Source: Bryobacterales bacterium
GTDB taxonomy: Bacteria; Acidobacteriota; Terriglobia; Bryobacterales; Bryobacteraceae
NCBI GenBank assembly: GCA_020847975.1
Contig: JADLBD010000253.1
Coordinates: 1 to 43,400 of the forward strand
DNA: 43,400 nucleotides
Direction of reading: 5' to 3'
The notes beneath the pieces were generated by a model, which saw only the letters and a list, made by a program, of their open reading frames with translations, was not told the origin of the DNA and ran no database searches. How positions within the stretch are numbered: the first letter of the stretch is position 1; every line of letters starts with the position of its first letter. A program made the position numbers and the translations under genes. This document shows, in pieces, positions 22,665-32,953 of this stretch.

Positions 22665-25600
22665 CCCGGAATATTCACAGTTATCGTAAACAGATCCGCT
22701 GAAGTCCCCGCATCCGCGAACCGCGGAACAGGAGTACCGAACGGCGCCGAATCCGCCACCGTGCTCGCCGGCGCCAGTCCAAGGTTCACCCTTGCCGTTG
22801 CCGGACCGGGCAACTGCGCCGGAGCCGCCGCAATCACCACCCCAAACACCACCGATTGCACATTCGTTCCCCCTGCCGCTGTGCTCACCCACTCCCAGAC
22901 AGCAACGCCAGTTCCCGACACCACGGGCACTTCGGCAATCGGAACATTCGTGTCCTTTGTCTTCCCAATCCCAGGCGGCACCCCGGCCGGTGGAGGAGGC
23001 GTGGCCGGTCCGCCCGCTTCCGAAGTCAGCAATACCGCGTTCATCTTGGGCGAATTCGGATCCGTGGGAGAGACCCCACCCGGCGGCACATCCCGCGTGG
23101 TCACGAACAAGCGCACTCCTTGCGGTAACCCGCTGAACTGCGCCCTGAACTGCGTCCCGTTTGTCGCCACGCCAACCTGAAAACCGCCCACTCCTGGCGT
23201 GTACACCGATTCCTGCTCCGTCACCACCGCGCCCGGTTGCGTCGTTCCCGCACCCTTCACCCGAAATGCGCTCGCGAACAACTCCTGGAATTGCAGATTT
23301 ACGTTCGTGTCGGGCGCGTTTGCCGGCGAGCGGAAGAACGGTACGTTCACCCCCTGGTTTGCCTGATACGTGAACACACCCGCGTTTCCATCCGCCCGCC
23401 GCACAGTTTCGTTGCTCGCGTTTTGCACGAAAGCTACATTCACCGTGGGATTATTCAGCCCCGTTCCCGCGGGCAGATTCTGGATCGACACGGACGCCAT
23501 CACCTGCCCGCCCGCCGCGATGGATCCTTGCGGTCGCACCCGGATGTTCCTGATGCGAAAAACCCGTTGCGCGTTCGTTCCCGGCGCGTCCAGCGGAACC
23601 CCGAGGAACACAACAATATTCGCGCCCTGCCGGCGCCCGAGAATGATATTCGGAGCGCCGCCGCCCGCGAAGTCGAGCCCCACTCCATTCCCCGGCACTG
23701 GTACTGCGGGATCCGTGAGCTTCGCCGGGTTGAGCGTGGTGGGATCGTCAATCAGCAGAACCGCGTCCACTAGTGGAGATGGCTCAGTGTTGAACCTGGC
23801 GCTGGTCACAGTAGTGGTCAACGCGACGGAGATGTTCACCAGAGTCACTGCCTGCCCGGCCGCCGTCGGCTGCCCGCCGGTCGCCTGGATCACAATGTCT
23901 CCCACCACCTCCGTCAAGCCCTCCGCCCGGATCGTCAACGGCTGTGCCGACGCCACCAGTTGAAGCGGCAGCCGCACCGGAGCCGCCATGAAGAACCACA
24001 GCAGAAAGTCGCCGCCCCGCCGCAGGTCTCCGCTCGGCAGCCGTAACGAAGTGTTCGCCGCCCCGCCGCGCCGCACGCCGAACGTTTCCCCGTCCAGAAA
24101 CACATCCGCGAACTTGTCCTTCCAGATGTAGTTCCCCTTCAATACCAGCCGCACCAGGTAGCCCTGTTCCTGCGAGGGCAACTCCGCCAGTTGCCGCAGG
24201 AACGCCGCCGCCGCCGCGCTCGGCCGCCATTGGATCACCCGCCCGTTCGTCTGCACCACTGCCGCCAGAGTCAACTCCTGATACAGGGCGCTCCCCGTTG
24301 TGGCCCCAGTCAACGGAAGCTCGATCGTCGCAAAGCAAGTCGGGCGCTTTGCTGTCCCCGGAGCCACCGGCTGGTCGCATTCCACATCTATCCCCCCCAG
24401 GAACCGCTCCGCCGGGATCAACGTATCGTTCTCCAGATCCACTCCTCCCGGCGCGTTCGCCGACGGAGTCGTCACCCGGATGACCCGTATCCCCCGATGC
24501 ACCAGGTCCGTCAACGGCAGGAACGGCCTCCGGCAATCCTCGAGCACTTCCCCCACGTTTCTGGTCCACTCGATGACCGCCAGCGGGCACACCCAGATCC
24601 GCGGACCCTCCGGCGGCTGTGGAGCCTGCGTGTACCGGTTCTGATACAACTCCACCGGCGTGCTCGGCCGCGCCGCAAACACCCAGAAATCCCCCGTATG
24701 CATCCCAGCCGGCGATGTGATGGTCACCGTCAAACCCGTGTCGCCCAGCTTCACCGCTGTTCCCGAAACATAGTCTTCTTCCGCTTCCCACACCCGCAGG
24801 AACAGCCGCGGTGTCGGCCCCGCCGCCTGCGCCGCCGCAATCGCACCCGCGGGCAGCGTCAACGTCTGCGCGTCCGGGTTGTACGCCTCCACGAGCGTCA
24901 CCACCGTCCCTTGTCCATTGGCCACGTACTCCCCATTCGCCAGTTTCGCCTCGGACCGCAGCAACTCCACCGCCTGCCCTACTCGCGGATAGTGGAAAGG
25001 GTCCACCGGAGGCGCCGGCAGCTTCACCGTTTGACTATCCACCACGTCCACCCGGTAAAGAAACGAAGCGTTGTCGAACCCCCAAACAAACTTCCCCGCC
25101 CCGGAAATCCGCACGCGAATAAGCTGATTTTCCGCCCCCAGATATCCGCCCGATGCCGCCGGCTCGCAGGGCCCCGGCGGCGGACCGCTCGTGTCGAAGC
25201 CCACCTTCAGCCGCGCCGCCGAAATCAGTTGCATCGTCGCCGGATCGAACGTCCATCCCTGCGCCGCCCACACCGCAATCTGCGCCTTCAATGCCTCCGC
25301 GCACGTCTCTCCGTTCGTTGCCGCCCGCCTGACGCGTTGCAGCAGCCGCGTTCGCTGCGTCGTGTCCGGGCCGCCCAGCGCCACCTCGCGCAGAAACGGG
25401 TCCTCCACCGCGCTGATCTCCCGCTCCTCCAACTCGAGAAACACGTACTCCCGCGCCGGCGTTCCCGTGAACGTCACATCGAGAAAATCGCTCTGCTTCA
25501 GATACGTGAAGTTCGCGCCCGCCTCCACCCGCAGGCCGCCTACGTACATCGTCCCCTTTCCCACCTGGAAATCGAACGATGGAGAGGGATTCGAGAAGCT

Positions 25601-25789
25601 GATCTCGTAGCCGTTGTCCGGCGTCCCCACCCGGCCGACAATGTCCAGAAGCTCTTCCCGCGACTCCTCACCCGCAATCTCCTGCGCCTCGTTGAAGTCG
25701 GCAGGGACCGTTACTCGCCCCTGCTGGGCTACCACGGACCGGTACTTCTGACGTCCGTCATAGGAAAGGCGATCGCGATCGCTTGGCAT
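22661..25789 (-). CDS. DUF6519-type eCIS fibre/baseplate-associated protein with lineage-specific C-terminal domain
   Basis: The protein (1042 aa) opens with a DUF6519-like domain: DRDRLSYDGRQKYRSVVAQQ followed by GRVTVPADFNEAQE, and FQVGKGTMYVGGLRVE (to about residue 85). This domain is typical of large proteins at the end of eCIS and phage-tail-like loci. The middle (about 90-600) is strand-rich and includes PRIWVCPLAVIEWTRN. The C-terminal 430 residues contain NIILGRRQGANIVVFLG, RVFRIRNIRVRPQG and SVSIQNLPAG, then LRFxE-like LQFQELFASAFR and a final PRFADAGTS. I recall this domain from surface proteins of Solibacter/Bryobacter-type acidobacteria. The start at 25789 is chosen for AGGAG 6 nt upstream; the frame is open further up but overlaps the previous gene. 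It is likely a receptor-binding or baseplate decoration protein. Confidence 0.83.
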   Translation of the reverse strand: MPSDRDRLSYDGRQKYRSVVAQQGRVTVPADFNEAQEIAGEESREELLDIVGRVGTPDNGYEISFSNPSPSFDFQVGKGTMYVGGLRVEAGANFTYLKQSDFLDVTFTGTPAREYVFLELEEREISAVEDPFLREVALGGPDTTQRTRLLQRVRRAATNGETCAEALKAQIAVWAAQGWTFDPATMQLISAARLKVGFDTSGPPPGPCEPAASGGYLGAENQLIRVRISGAGKFVWGFDNASFLYRVDVVDSQTVKLPAPPVDPFHYPRVGQAVELLRSEAKLANGEYVANGQGTVVTLVEAYNPDAQTLTLPAGAIAAAQAAGPTPRLFLRVWEAEEDYVSGTAVKLGDTGLTVTITSPAGMHTGDFWVFAARPSTPVELYQNRYTQAPQPPEGPRIWVCPLAVIEWTRNVGEVLEDCRRPFLPLTDLVHRGIRVIRVTTPSANAPGGVDLENDTLIPAERFLGGIDVECDQPVAPGTAKRPTCFATIELPLTGATTGSALYQELTLAAVVQTNGRVIQWRPSAAAAAFLRQLAELPSQEQGYLVRLVLKGNYIWKDKFADVFLDGETFGVRRGGAANTSLRLPSGDLRRGGDFLLWFFMAAPVRLPLQLVASAQPLTIRAEGLTEVVGDIVIQATGGQPTAAGQAVTLVNISVALTTTVTSARFNTEPSPLVDAVLLIDDPTTLNPAKLTDPAVPVPGNGVGLDFAGGGAPNIILGRRQGANIVVFLGVPLDAPGTNAQRVFRIRNIRVRPQGSIAAGGQVMASVSIQNLPAGTGLNNPTVNVAFVQNASNETVRRADGNAGVFTYQANQGVNVPFFRSPANAPDTNVNLQFQELFASAFRVKGAGTTQPGAVVTEQESVYTPGVGGFQVGVATNGTQFRAQFSGLPQGVRLFVTTRDVPPGGVSPTDPNSPKMNAVLLTSEAGGPATPPPPAGVPPGIGKTKDTNVPIAEVPVVSGTGVAVWEWVSTAAGGTNVQSVVFGVVIAAAPAQLPGPATARVNLGLAPASTVADSAPFGTPVPRFADAGTSADLFTITVNIPG

Positions 25790-25812
25790 ACCCTTCTCCT
25801 CCTCGCTCTTCG

Positions 25813-28227
25813 CTACGTAACAAAAACCAGCACGGGGACCAGCCCCACCGGCATATACTCCTCGAACTTGATGCGCAGGCTCCGTTCCTTGATGGCGTTC
25901 TTCTCGAGAGAAAAAGCCCCCATCTCCGATCCGTTCTGCGCGCCCTCGCGAATGGACCCGTCCACCGGCGCGACAATCGCCGCATCTGCTTGCGAGGCAA
26001 CCTGCGCATAGGCCGCATTCCCGAACACCCGCGATGCAAAAATCGGCGCCCTCGCCCGCGTCTCCACGCACTCGTACCGTCTCGGCAACACGCTCCCTGT
26101 CGCCCAGCACGTGAACCGCACGCACCCGCGCTGCGCATCTTCGGTAACCACAAAATCATCCAGAATGCATTCACTTGCTTCCAGCCGGTGAACATTCATC
26201 CGCCCCAGCACCGTCACCCGCGTGAGTTGCGCCACTCCATCCGGCATCGCGATCGCCGCATGCCCTAACTCGAGCGGAAACGCCTCCTCGAGCAGCAGGC
26301 GGTTCAATCTCTCGAGCGCCGCGCCGCTCGGATTGGCCGCCACCACCTCCACCACCGCCGGGCTCAGCGCAATCCCTTCGAATCGCGCCGCCGTGTACAG
26401 CAGGCTGCCCGCGATCACCGCATTCAGCCCGTCCACAATTTGTCCCAGCAATGCCGCGTCCGGAGGCTGTGGGCCTGTGTATGCATCGAGCGCCGTATTC
26501 AGCGCGGCCGGAAACACGGACACCAGGTACTTCGTCAGCGGAGTCTTCGCGTCGCGCAGTTCCGCCGCCAGGCTTGCCGCATCCTTCACATCCACCGCCT
26601 CGAGTTTGCCCGGCGCCGCTGTCCGCAGCCCCTGCACGATGCTGTCCGTAATCTGCAACTCCTCCAACACCCCGCCGTTCCGCGTCCGGATGGGTCCCGT
26701 AATCGAGCGCTCCACCACCACGCAAGTCACTTTCCCCTCCACCCACAGGTGAACCGGACGCAGTGCCCGCCCATCAGCCGCCGTCGCAAACAAGGCTGTT
26801 CCGCCGCTCGACCCCGGATCGAGTGTCGTGTTCCGCAGCGTCACCACCGCGAACTCGCCGCGCAACACCACATCGCCGCCGCTCACCAGCAACCCCTCGA
26901 GCGTCAACTCCGCGTCCGGCTGCCCTTCGAAAATCCACTGGTTTCCCTCGGCCATGCGAATCACGGGGCGCTTCTCGTTCTTCGCCGCCACCGCCGCCGT
27001 AGCAAAAGGACCCGCCGCCTGCGGCTGGTATGTCAGCGAATCGTCGATCCGTGTCGTGCCCGCCATCACCGGTGTGAACGCTCCGCCGCCGCTCACCGCG
27101 GTAGTGGGCTGCGGCAGCGCAGTCTGCGAAACGCGGATCCGGCGGTCATAAGGCCCTGCTCCGATCGTCGAAGAGAACCCGTAGTGGTAGCTTCCGAACA
27201 CCTGCGCGCTCACCGGCGGATTGTGCACCCGGAACCGCCCCCTCTCCGGATACACCGTCACATCCGCGGGATTCACAGCCGCATATCCCGCCACGCCGGG
27301 ATGCGTGTACACGGTCAGCGACCGAACCGTCTCCGCTGCATCCTCCGGATAGAGCAGCCCCGCGCTCGCGCTCCACAGCGCATCCGAAACCGGCGTTGGA
27401 AGCTGCCACTCCTCGGGTGAATTCCATGCGTCGCCGTAGCTGTTGGTCTCCCGCCTCGAAGCCGATGCGAACAGTTGGATATCCCGCCCCGTCGGATCGA
27501 ACGTGTACCAGTCAGCGCACCCCTGCACCGCCACTGGCGTCGTTTGATCCACCCCGAAACTCTTCAGCCGCCACAGAAACACCCCCAGCCGCGGAATGTT
27601 GTGCCATCCAACCTGCCCCTGCCCCAGCCGGAAATCCGCGAAGTGGGCAAATTCATCGAACGCCGTGTGCGCGGACTCCGCCCCATAGCGGTTCCGCAGA
27701 TCCGCCCAGCCTCCAATACCCGTATGCGTGTACTGCCCTACCAGTCCCTGCGCTTGCTGCAAACGGTCCGGGAACTGCCGCTCCACCGGAAGCCCGATCG
27801 GCGGATCGAGCCTGTGCCGCGTCCGCCCCATCCTCCGGAAAAATTCGACAACGCGCGCCTCCCACCCCGTAATGTCCGCGGCAATCTCCTCGAGAATCGA
27901 CACCGTCCCCTTCCGCCGCCGGTAGTAGATCGTCTTGGCGACATCCAGCCTCTGCCCTCTCCCGTCCAGGCTCGCCACCAGGTTCGTCGCCAGCAGATCC
28001 GCAATGTAGGGAATCACCCAGTCATCGCATGTCTCAATCGACTGGTCCTCCCAAAGGCGGTCGATGCTCCGCCGCAGCACAGCCGCCTGCGCTGCAATGC
28101 GGTTCACAAGTTCCCGCAGCGGGCCCGGCTTGTCGAACACGGCCGAATCCTCCGCACGGTACACCGCGGGGATCAGCCCCCACAGCTTCCCTGCGTAGTA
28201 CAGCTCGTAATGATCGAGTTCAGCCAT
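25813..28227 (-). CDS. Phage tail protein I-like baseplate protein with beta-helix region
   Basis: The protein is 804 aa. Residues 1-135 match the tail-protein-I (P2 gpI-like) fold used in contractile tails: LWGLIPAVYRAED, RSIDRLWEDQSIETC, PYIADLLATNL, RRRKGTVSILEEIA. The middle (about 250-420) is eCIS-type linker sequence. Residues about 430-700 contain short regular strands (LTLEGLLVSGGDVVLRG, VTLRNTTLDPG, CVVVERSITGPIRT) that look like a parallel beta-helix, interrupted by a helical insert at about 555-640. This is a common layout for wedge/fibre connector proteins of eCIS. The ATG (28227) overlaps the preceding stop by 8 nt, and the longer open frame upstream is ignored. It probably joins baseplate wedge to outer fibre. 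Confidence 0.85.
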   Translation of the reverse strand: MAELDHYELYYAGKLWGLIPAVYRAEDSAVFDKPGPLRELVNRIAAQAAVLRRSIDRLWEDQSIETCDDWVIPYIADLLATNLVASLDGRGQRLDVAKTIYYRRRKGTVSILEEIAADITGWEARVVEFFRRMGRTRHRLDPPIGLPVERQFPDRLQQAQGLVGQYTHTGIGGWADLRNRYGAESAHTAFDEFAHFADFRLGQGQVGWHNIPRLGVFLWRLKSFGVDQTTPVAVQGCADWYTFDPTGRDIQLFASASRRETNSYGDAWNSPEEWQLPTPVSDALWSASAGLLYPEDAAETVRSLTVYTHPGVAGYAAVNPADVTVYPERGRFRVHNPPVSAQVFGSYHYGFSSTIGAGPYDRRIRVSQTALPQPTTAVSGGGAFTPVMAGTTRIDDSLTYQPQAAGPFATAAVAAKNEKRPVIRMAEGNQWIFEGQPDAELTLEGLLVSGGDVVLRGEFAVVTLRNTTLDPGSSGGTALFATAADGRALRPVHLWVEGKVTCVVVERSITGPIRTRNGGVLEELQITDSIVQGLRTAAPGKLEAVDVKDAASLAAELRDAKTPLTKYLVSVFPAALNTALDAYTGPQPPDAALLGQIVDGLNAVIAGSLLYTAARFEGIALSPAVVEVVAANPSGAALERLNRLLLEEAFPLELGHAAIAMPDGVAQLTRVTVLGRMNVHRLEASECILDDFVVTEDAQRGCVRFTCWATGSVLPRRYECVETRARAPIFASRVFGNAAYAQVASQADAAIVAPVDGSIREGAQNGSEMGAFSLEKNAIKERSLRIKFEEYMPVGLVPVLVFVT

Positions 28228-30574
28228 TGGCCGCCTCCACGATAACCGTGAGGTTCTCCGGATCGAGTTGGAAGAATCTCCCCTCTCCCGCGAAATATCG
28301 GTAGGCCGAAGCGGCGCGGCGGCCGGTAATCCGCAGCGTGAAACTCTCCACAGCGGCCACACCAGCGACGCTCAGACATGCCTGATAGATCTGACTGCGA
28401 AACAGAGTCTGCCCGATGCGCACCACGTTCGTCCCCAACAGTCCTTTGTCCGGATCCGCCAGCGCCGCCTGCACTGCCGGAGCTACATCCGCTTCCAGAA
28501 ATCCGCTGCTCAACCGCACCGTCACCCGCAGCCGGACGGGCAGCGCCAGCGCCTGCAACACCTCCAAAGGACGGTTTGGATCCGCTGTGCGCGCCAGAGC
28601 CTGCTTTGCCGCCGTCACCGCCCCAGCCGTATCGCCCACATACACCGTGACCACCGTCTGCTGCCGCTCCGTGCTGAAACTCCAGTACGCCTTCGCCCGC
28701 GCCACGCCCGGTGTCGCCGCCGCGATCGCTTCATAATCGGCGCCCGATACCGCCCGGTTGAACGTCAGCACCGATTTCGGAGCCAGCACTCTCAATCTCT
28801 CCGCGCTGTCCGGATCCTCGCCGCCGAACGGCTGCACCGGATTCACAATCCCCTTCAGTCCCGGCAGCGGTTGCAGCATCACCGTCAGTTTGCCCGTGTC
28901 CGGCAGTGCCGCGCCGCTTTCGTAGCGATAGTAGGCGGTAACGTTGTTCGTCCCCGATGGAAGGCGCGCCCCGTCCACCCCATCCCCGAACTGCACGTGC
29001 GTCTTCTGCTCGTCATCCTCCTTCGTCACGAAAACCCGAGCATCTTTTCCCTGCCCGTAAAAACTCGCCGTCTCTTTCCATTCGATCCCGTCCACATACA
29101 CGCGCAGCGTGCTCTTGTAGCTTTCCGGCGTTTCCGGATCCGTGCTCGGCAGGTACGTGAGCGGCGACTTCTTCAACACGAACTCCTGCCCCGCCGCCGT
29201 CGCATCCCCGCTGCCCAACAGCTCGTTCACCACACTCTTCCCGCGCGAAACCGGCAGCAGGTTGAACAGCACACTCACCGGAGCTTGCAGCGTTCCCGCC
29301 GCCTCCGCCGTCAACTCGAGCGACGCCGCCGAAGCCGTTACCACCACCGCCTTCGTCCCGTCCCCCACTCCGTCCTGCACCAGGACCGCATCGCCCGGCG
29401 CCAGCGGCGGAAACGTCGCGTTCCCCGCCGCGCTCAGCGCCAGGTCCGCTCCCGTCACCGTCGTGGCGGGAGTCGCAATCACCGTCCCCACATCCTGATA
29501 CCGGTAACGCACCCGCGTCTTCGTGCTGTCTGCAATGATCGCCGCCGTGTCCAGCGTCCCTGTATACCCGAGAATCGTGTGCAGAATCGGAATCGGGACC
29601 GTCGTATCCGGGTCCGGGCTCACATCCGGATTCGTCGAATTCGCAAACCACACCTTCTCCGAATTCGAAGTCACCGAAACGGGAGTCCGGGTGGGCGACG
29701 TACCACCCTTGTCCACCACCACGATGTCCCCCACCTCGATCTGCCTCACCAGTGAAGCCAGGTGCATCGTCGTCGCATCCACGATTGTTCCCGAATATCC
29801 CCACAACCCAACGGAATCGCTGCTTCGCAACAGCCGCAGGCTCGCGGGCGCGGGAGCCGAGGACAGCGCCGGAGAAAACGTGATCCGCATGTTCTTCTTC
29901 CCGCGCGGGTCCTGCTCCTCGACCAGACTCGCCACCGTGACAAACGAAGCAAAGTCCGCCGCCTGCGCCGCCCAGCCCCGGTTCACCACCAGCAGCGTCT
30001 CTCCTGCCGTCGCCGTCGCGCTCTGTCCCTCGAGCAGCAGGCTGTTGCTCACCGCATTGCTCGCGGCGGGATCGGCGTCCACTTCATCCGGCAGCGCCGC
30101 CGTCGTCTCCACATCCGCCTCGAACGTCTGCGGCGTCTGCCCCGGACCCGGCTTGCTCTGAATCTGGTATCCCGCCGGAATGACGATCGGCTTGGGCCCC
30201 TTCACCAGCGCCGCCACCGTGCCCGTCGCTCCAATTCCCGGCCGCGGACGGTAGCCCAGCAGCCGCACAATATGCCGTGTGCTCTCCTCGAGAAACGCCG
30301 TCCGTAAGAACGTCTCGTTCGCCACCCGCTCGTCATAAAACGTCAGGATGTCCGCAAGGTACGCCCACCACTCGACTATCTGCACCGCCAGGTCCTGCTG
30401 CGCCCCCGGCCGCCATGCCGACAGTTCCACCTCCCCATCGAGCGGCCGCAGCAGCGCTTCCCGAAACGCCGCGTAATCCCCCACGCGATAGTGGATGGTA
30501 GACAGCCCCGGCGCATTGAAGATGACGCCCGGATGCTCGAATTGCTGGCACGGACATGTGTACGAGCCCTTCAT
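28220..30574 (-). CDS. Baseplate J-like wedge protein (second copy)
   Basis: The protein (784 aa) is a gp6/baseplate-J family wedge component, comparable to Afp12-type proteins. The N-terminus has a Cys pair (YTCPCQQF) and then the typical wedge helix DLAVQIVEWWAYLADILTFY with NETFLRTAFLEES (about 61-105). The C-terminal J domain shows VQFGDGVDGARLPSG, GGEDPDSAERLRVLAPKS and the conserved TFNRAVSGADYEAIAAATPGVARAKAYW region, followed by a final FTLRITGRR strand. Strand-rich insertions fill the middle (about 170-470). Its ATG overlaps the stop of the first J protein (ATGA). With its neighbour it should build the wedge ring around the spike hub. Confidence 0.88.
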   Translation of the reverse strand: MKGSYTCPCQQFEHPGVIFNAPGLSTIHYRVGDYAAFREALLRPLDGEVELSAWRPGAQQDLAVQIVEWWAYLADILTFYDERVANETFLRTAFLEESTRHIVRLLGYRPRPGIGATGTVAALVKGPKPIVIPAGYQIQSKPGPGQTPQTFEADVETTAALPDEVDADPAASNAVSNSLLLEGQSATATAGETLLVVNRGWAAQAADFASFVTVASLVEEQDPRGKKNMRITFSPALSSAPAPASLRLLRSSDSVGLWGYSGTIVDATTMHLASLVRQIEVGDIVVVDKGGTSPTRTPVSVTSNSEKVWFANSTNPDVSPDPDTTVPIPILHTILGYTGTLDTAAIIADSTKTRVRYRYQDVGTVIATPATTVTGADLALSAAGNATFPPLAPGDAVLVQDGVGDGTKAVVVTASAASLELTAEAAGTLQAPVSVLFNLLPVSRGKSVVNELLGSGDATAAGQEFVLKKSPLTYLPSTDPETPESYKSTLRVYVDGIEWKETASFYGQGKDARVFVTKEDDEQKTHVQFGDGVDGARLPSGTNNVTAYYRYESGAALPDTGKLTVMLQPLPGLKGIVNPVQPFGGEDPDSAERLRVLAPKSVLTFNRAVSGADYEAIAAATPGVARAKAYWSFSTERQQTVVTVYVGDTAGAVTAAKQALARTADPNRPLEVLQALALPVRLRVTVRLSSGFLEADVAPAVQAALADPDKGLLGTNVVRIGQTLFRSQIYQACLSVAGVAAVESFTLRITGRRAASAYRYFAGEGRFFQLDPENLTVIVEAANG

Positions 30575-32952
30575 TTGCCGCCCTCCACCGTGATCCGAAT
30601 CGAGCCGCGATCCGGCCGGCTCGGGTCGTTCTCCACCAATACGATTTCATCCAGTCCCACCACTACCTGCCCCGGCATGTTCACGTAGTCGTTCGTGTAT
30701 CCGCGCCGCCGGTACGATACCGAAATCACCCCGCCCACTCCCGCCGTGTTCTGAATCGCAGCCTCCAGCACGCTTCGCTCCAGCGGCTGCCCGAACGTGA
30801 AGTTGTCGGGATGGAAAAATCCCACGCTCCCATCCACGAATTTCGCTGTGCTCAACGTCCGCAACACCGCCGCCTGCACGTCGCCGCGGAATGCATCCGC
30901 CCGCGCACACAGGCTGATCTTCAAATCGAGCGCCGCATACCGCGGGTTCGGAACATACGACTCGTATCCGGCCAGCCGCCGCCGGTTCAACAACTCGATC
31001 AGTTCCACATGCTGATCCACTCCGAGTTCCACCGAATTCTCCGGGTCAGGCGCCGTAAACACCGTCATCCAACTCCCCGTCCAGCGGAACGTGGTCCCCG
31101 CACGCTGCACCCACTCGAGTCCCTCCGCCGCGGCCTCGTAATCCTCCTGCCGCACCGCCCTGTACTGCACCGCCCGAAACGCCTCCGGAGCCTTCCGCCG
31201 GATGGAGAGCAGTGTCTCCGCGTCAGCTCCATCCGCACCCGCGAAGGGATTCGTTACACCCGCAGCCATCGATGGAGCCTCGAGACGCCACACCGCATCC
31301 GGCGACACGTTGCCCGCCTTCCCTCCTCCAATCCGGTACGTCACCGTGAACACCGCGTCCTCTTCCGGAATGTCGCCGAACACGCCATCCCCAAACCGGA
31401 CGGTATCCCCTTCGTCCCCCCCGTAATCCATCTGCACCGTCTTGTCCGCGTTCGTACCCACGCGCGTAAAGTAAGCCGCATCCAGCGTGAACGCCGGGTC
31501 AAATGCGCCCGCGTCCAGCAGCCATCGCTTCCAGATCCATTCGAGTGGCGTATCGCCTACCCTGTCCTCGAGTAACTGAACCTCCGGAGCGGGCCGCCCG
31601 GCCGCCTCCTTCGCCGGCAGCCAGGCCACACCCGAATTCGCTGCCGATCCCGCCAGCGGCGATACCGGACCCCTCCGTTGCAGCGTGTACAGATACCCCG
31701 GCGATTGATTCGCCCCCGTGCGAAACACGGCCCTGGGCAACTGCGCCTGCGCCGCCGGCGGATTCGCAATCGCGAACGATTCCGTATACCGCCTCCCCTG
31801 CGTCGCCGTGATCAGATTCCCCTTCACCTTCGTCCGCGTCAGATCCCGGTCTGCCGTCAGTGCATCTTCGACACGCCATTTCAGCCGAGTCAGCGGCACG
31901 CCAAACAGAGCATCCGTCATCTCGAATGCCGGGTCCTTCGAATCCAGTTGCACCACCTGCCGCAACGGCGGATCCGCTGTCGTCGCCCCCGCTGTCTCGA
32001 TCAACAGCAACTGCCCGGGCGTGAACCCCCAACCTTGGCCCTCCACCCACATTTCTGTCGCTCCCGCCTTCAGGCACTGTTCGCTGTCATCGAAGTAGTA
32101 AGGCGTTCGTTCGTTCCACCGTTCGTCCGCGTCGAATGTTCCGCTATCCGCCAGCCCCTGCCCCGTCTCGAAGTAAATCGCCGAGCCGTCCGGACCCGCC
32201 GCGCTCAGCAGCAATCCCGCGGGAATCGTCCCCGCGCCCTGAACAGTGAACTGAAGCAGCACGCTCGCCGCCAGCGCCGGCTGTGGTTCGTAGTCCACCA
32301 GTCTCGCGTGCCGCACCAGCGACCGCCGCTGTGTCGCCGTCTCCAGGGACGATTCCGCCGCCACCCGGTCCTGCGTGTAGCTCAAATCGTCCGCCAGCGC
32401 GCTCAGAGCCTCCATCATCATCACGCCGAAATCGGCCTCGGAGCGCTCCTTCCACTCCGGATACCGCAATGCCGAAAAGTCCGAGAGCGCCTTCCGGAAG
32501 CTCAGAAAATCCTTCGCCAGATAGTCAATCGGCGGCACATCCGCGCTTGGCCCCGGACACACCGGAGCCGGAGTCGCGCAATCGAGCGTCGATTCACACC
32601 GCGCCTTGAACGAAAACGCCGCCTGCGAGAAGTACGGCCGGTCCAGACTCGCGCTCTCGATTGCCAGCACGTACGTGGAAAAATCACCAGGAGCCGCCAC
32701 CCGCAACGTCAGCACCGGATTCCCGTCCCCATCGGTCGACCAGTCCGCCGCCTGATTCACCGGCAGAATCGCCACCGATGGAATCGTGTCTCCTCCCGTA
32801 ATCGTCACGTCCTTATCCGCGAACGTTCCCGCCACCGTCACCGCGTTCAGAAAGTGCACCTTCAGCGTTTTCTGATCGTCGGTGGCCACCTCGACAAAGT
32901 CGATGCCGTTCAACGTGGCCGATTGGATGAGTGCAACGCGCCGGTTCGCCAT
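30571..32952 (-). CDS. Baseplate J-like wedge protein (Afp11-like)
   Basis: The protein (793 aa) is a gp6-like baseplate wedge component. It carries an N-terminal beta domain of about 100 residues (LNGIDFVEV, TLKVHFLNAV). The wedge signature follows at about 143-215: IDYLAKDFLSFRKALSDFS, EADFGVMMMEALSALADDLS, YTQDRVAAESSLETA. The C-terminal J domain contains VRFGDGVFGDIPEED, GADAETLLSIRRKAPEAF and AVRQEDYEAAAEGLEWVQRA. Length and order match Afp11-type proteins of eCIS. It starts 1 nt after the gp25 stop. Confidence in family is high; the exact Afp equivalence (11 or 12) is inferred from the N-terminal beta domain. Confidence 0.9.
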   Translation of the reverse strand: MANRRVALIQSATLNGIDFVEVATDDQKTLKVHFLNAVTVAGTFADKDVTITGGDTIPSVAILPVNQAADWSTDGDGNPVLTLRVAAPGDFSTYVLAIESASLDRPYFSQAAFSFKARCESTLDCATPAPVCPGPSADVPPIDYLAKDFLSFRKALSDFSALRYPEWKERSEADFGVMMMEALSALADDLSYTQDRVAAESSLETATQRRSLVRHARLVDYEPQPALAASVLLQFTVQGAGTIPAGLLLSAAGPDGSAIYFETGQGLADSGTFDADERWNERTPYYFDDSEQCLKAGATEMWVEGQGWGFTPGQLLLIETAGATTADPPLRQVVQLDSKDPAFEMTDALFGVPLTRLKWRVEDALTADRDLTRTKVKGNLITATQGRRYTESFAIANPPAAQAQLPRAVFRTGANQSPGYLYTLQRRGPVSPLAGSAANSGVAWLPAKEAAGRPAPEVQLLEDRVGDTPLEWIWKRWLLDAGAFDPAFTLDAAYFTRVGTNADKTVQMDYGGDEGDTVRFGDGVFGDIPEEDAVFTVTYRIGGGKAGNVSPDAVWRLEAPSMAAGVTNPFAGADGADAETLLSIRRKAPEAFRAVQYRAVRQEDYEAAAEGLEWVQRAGTTFRWTGSWMTVFTAPDPENSVELGVDQHVELIELLNRRRLAGYESYVPNPRYAALDLKISLCARADAFRGDVQAAVLRTLSTAKFVDGSVGFFHPDNFTFGQPLERSVLEAAIQNTAGVGGVISVSYRRRGYTNDYVNMPGQVVVGLDEIVLVENDPSRPDRGSIRITVEGGK

Positions 32953-32953
32953 A

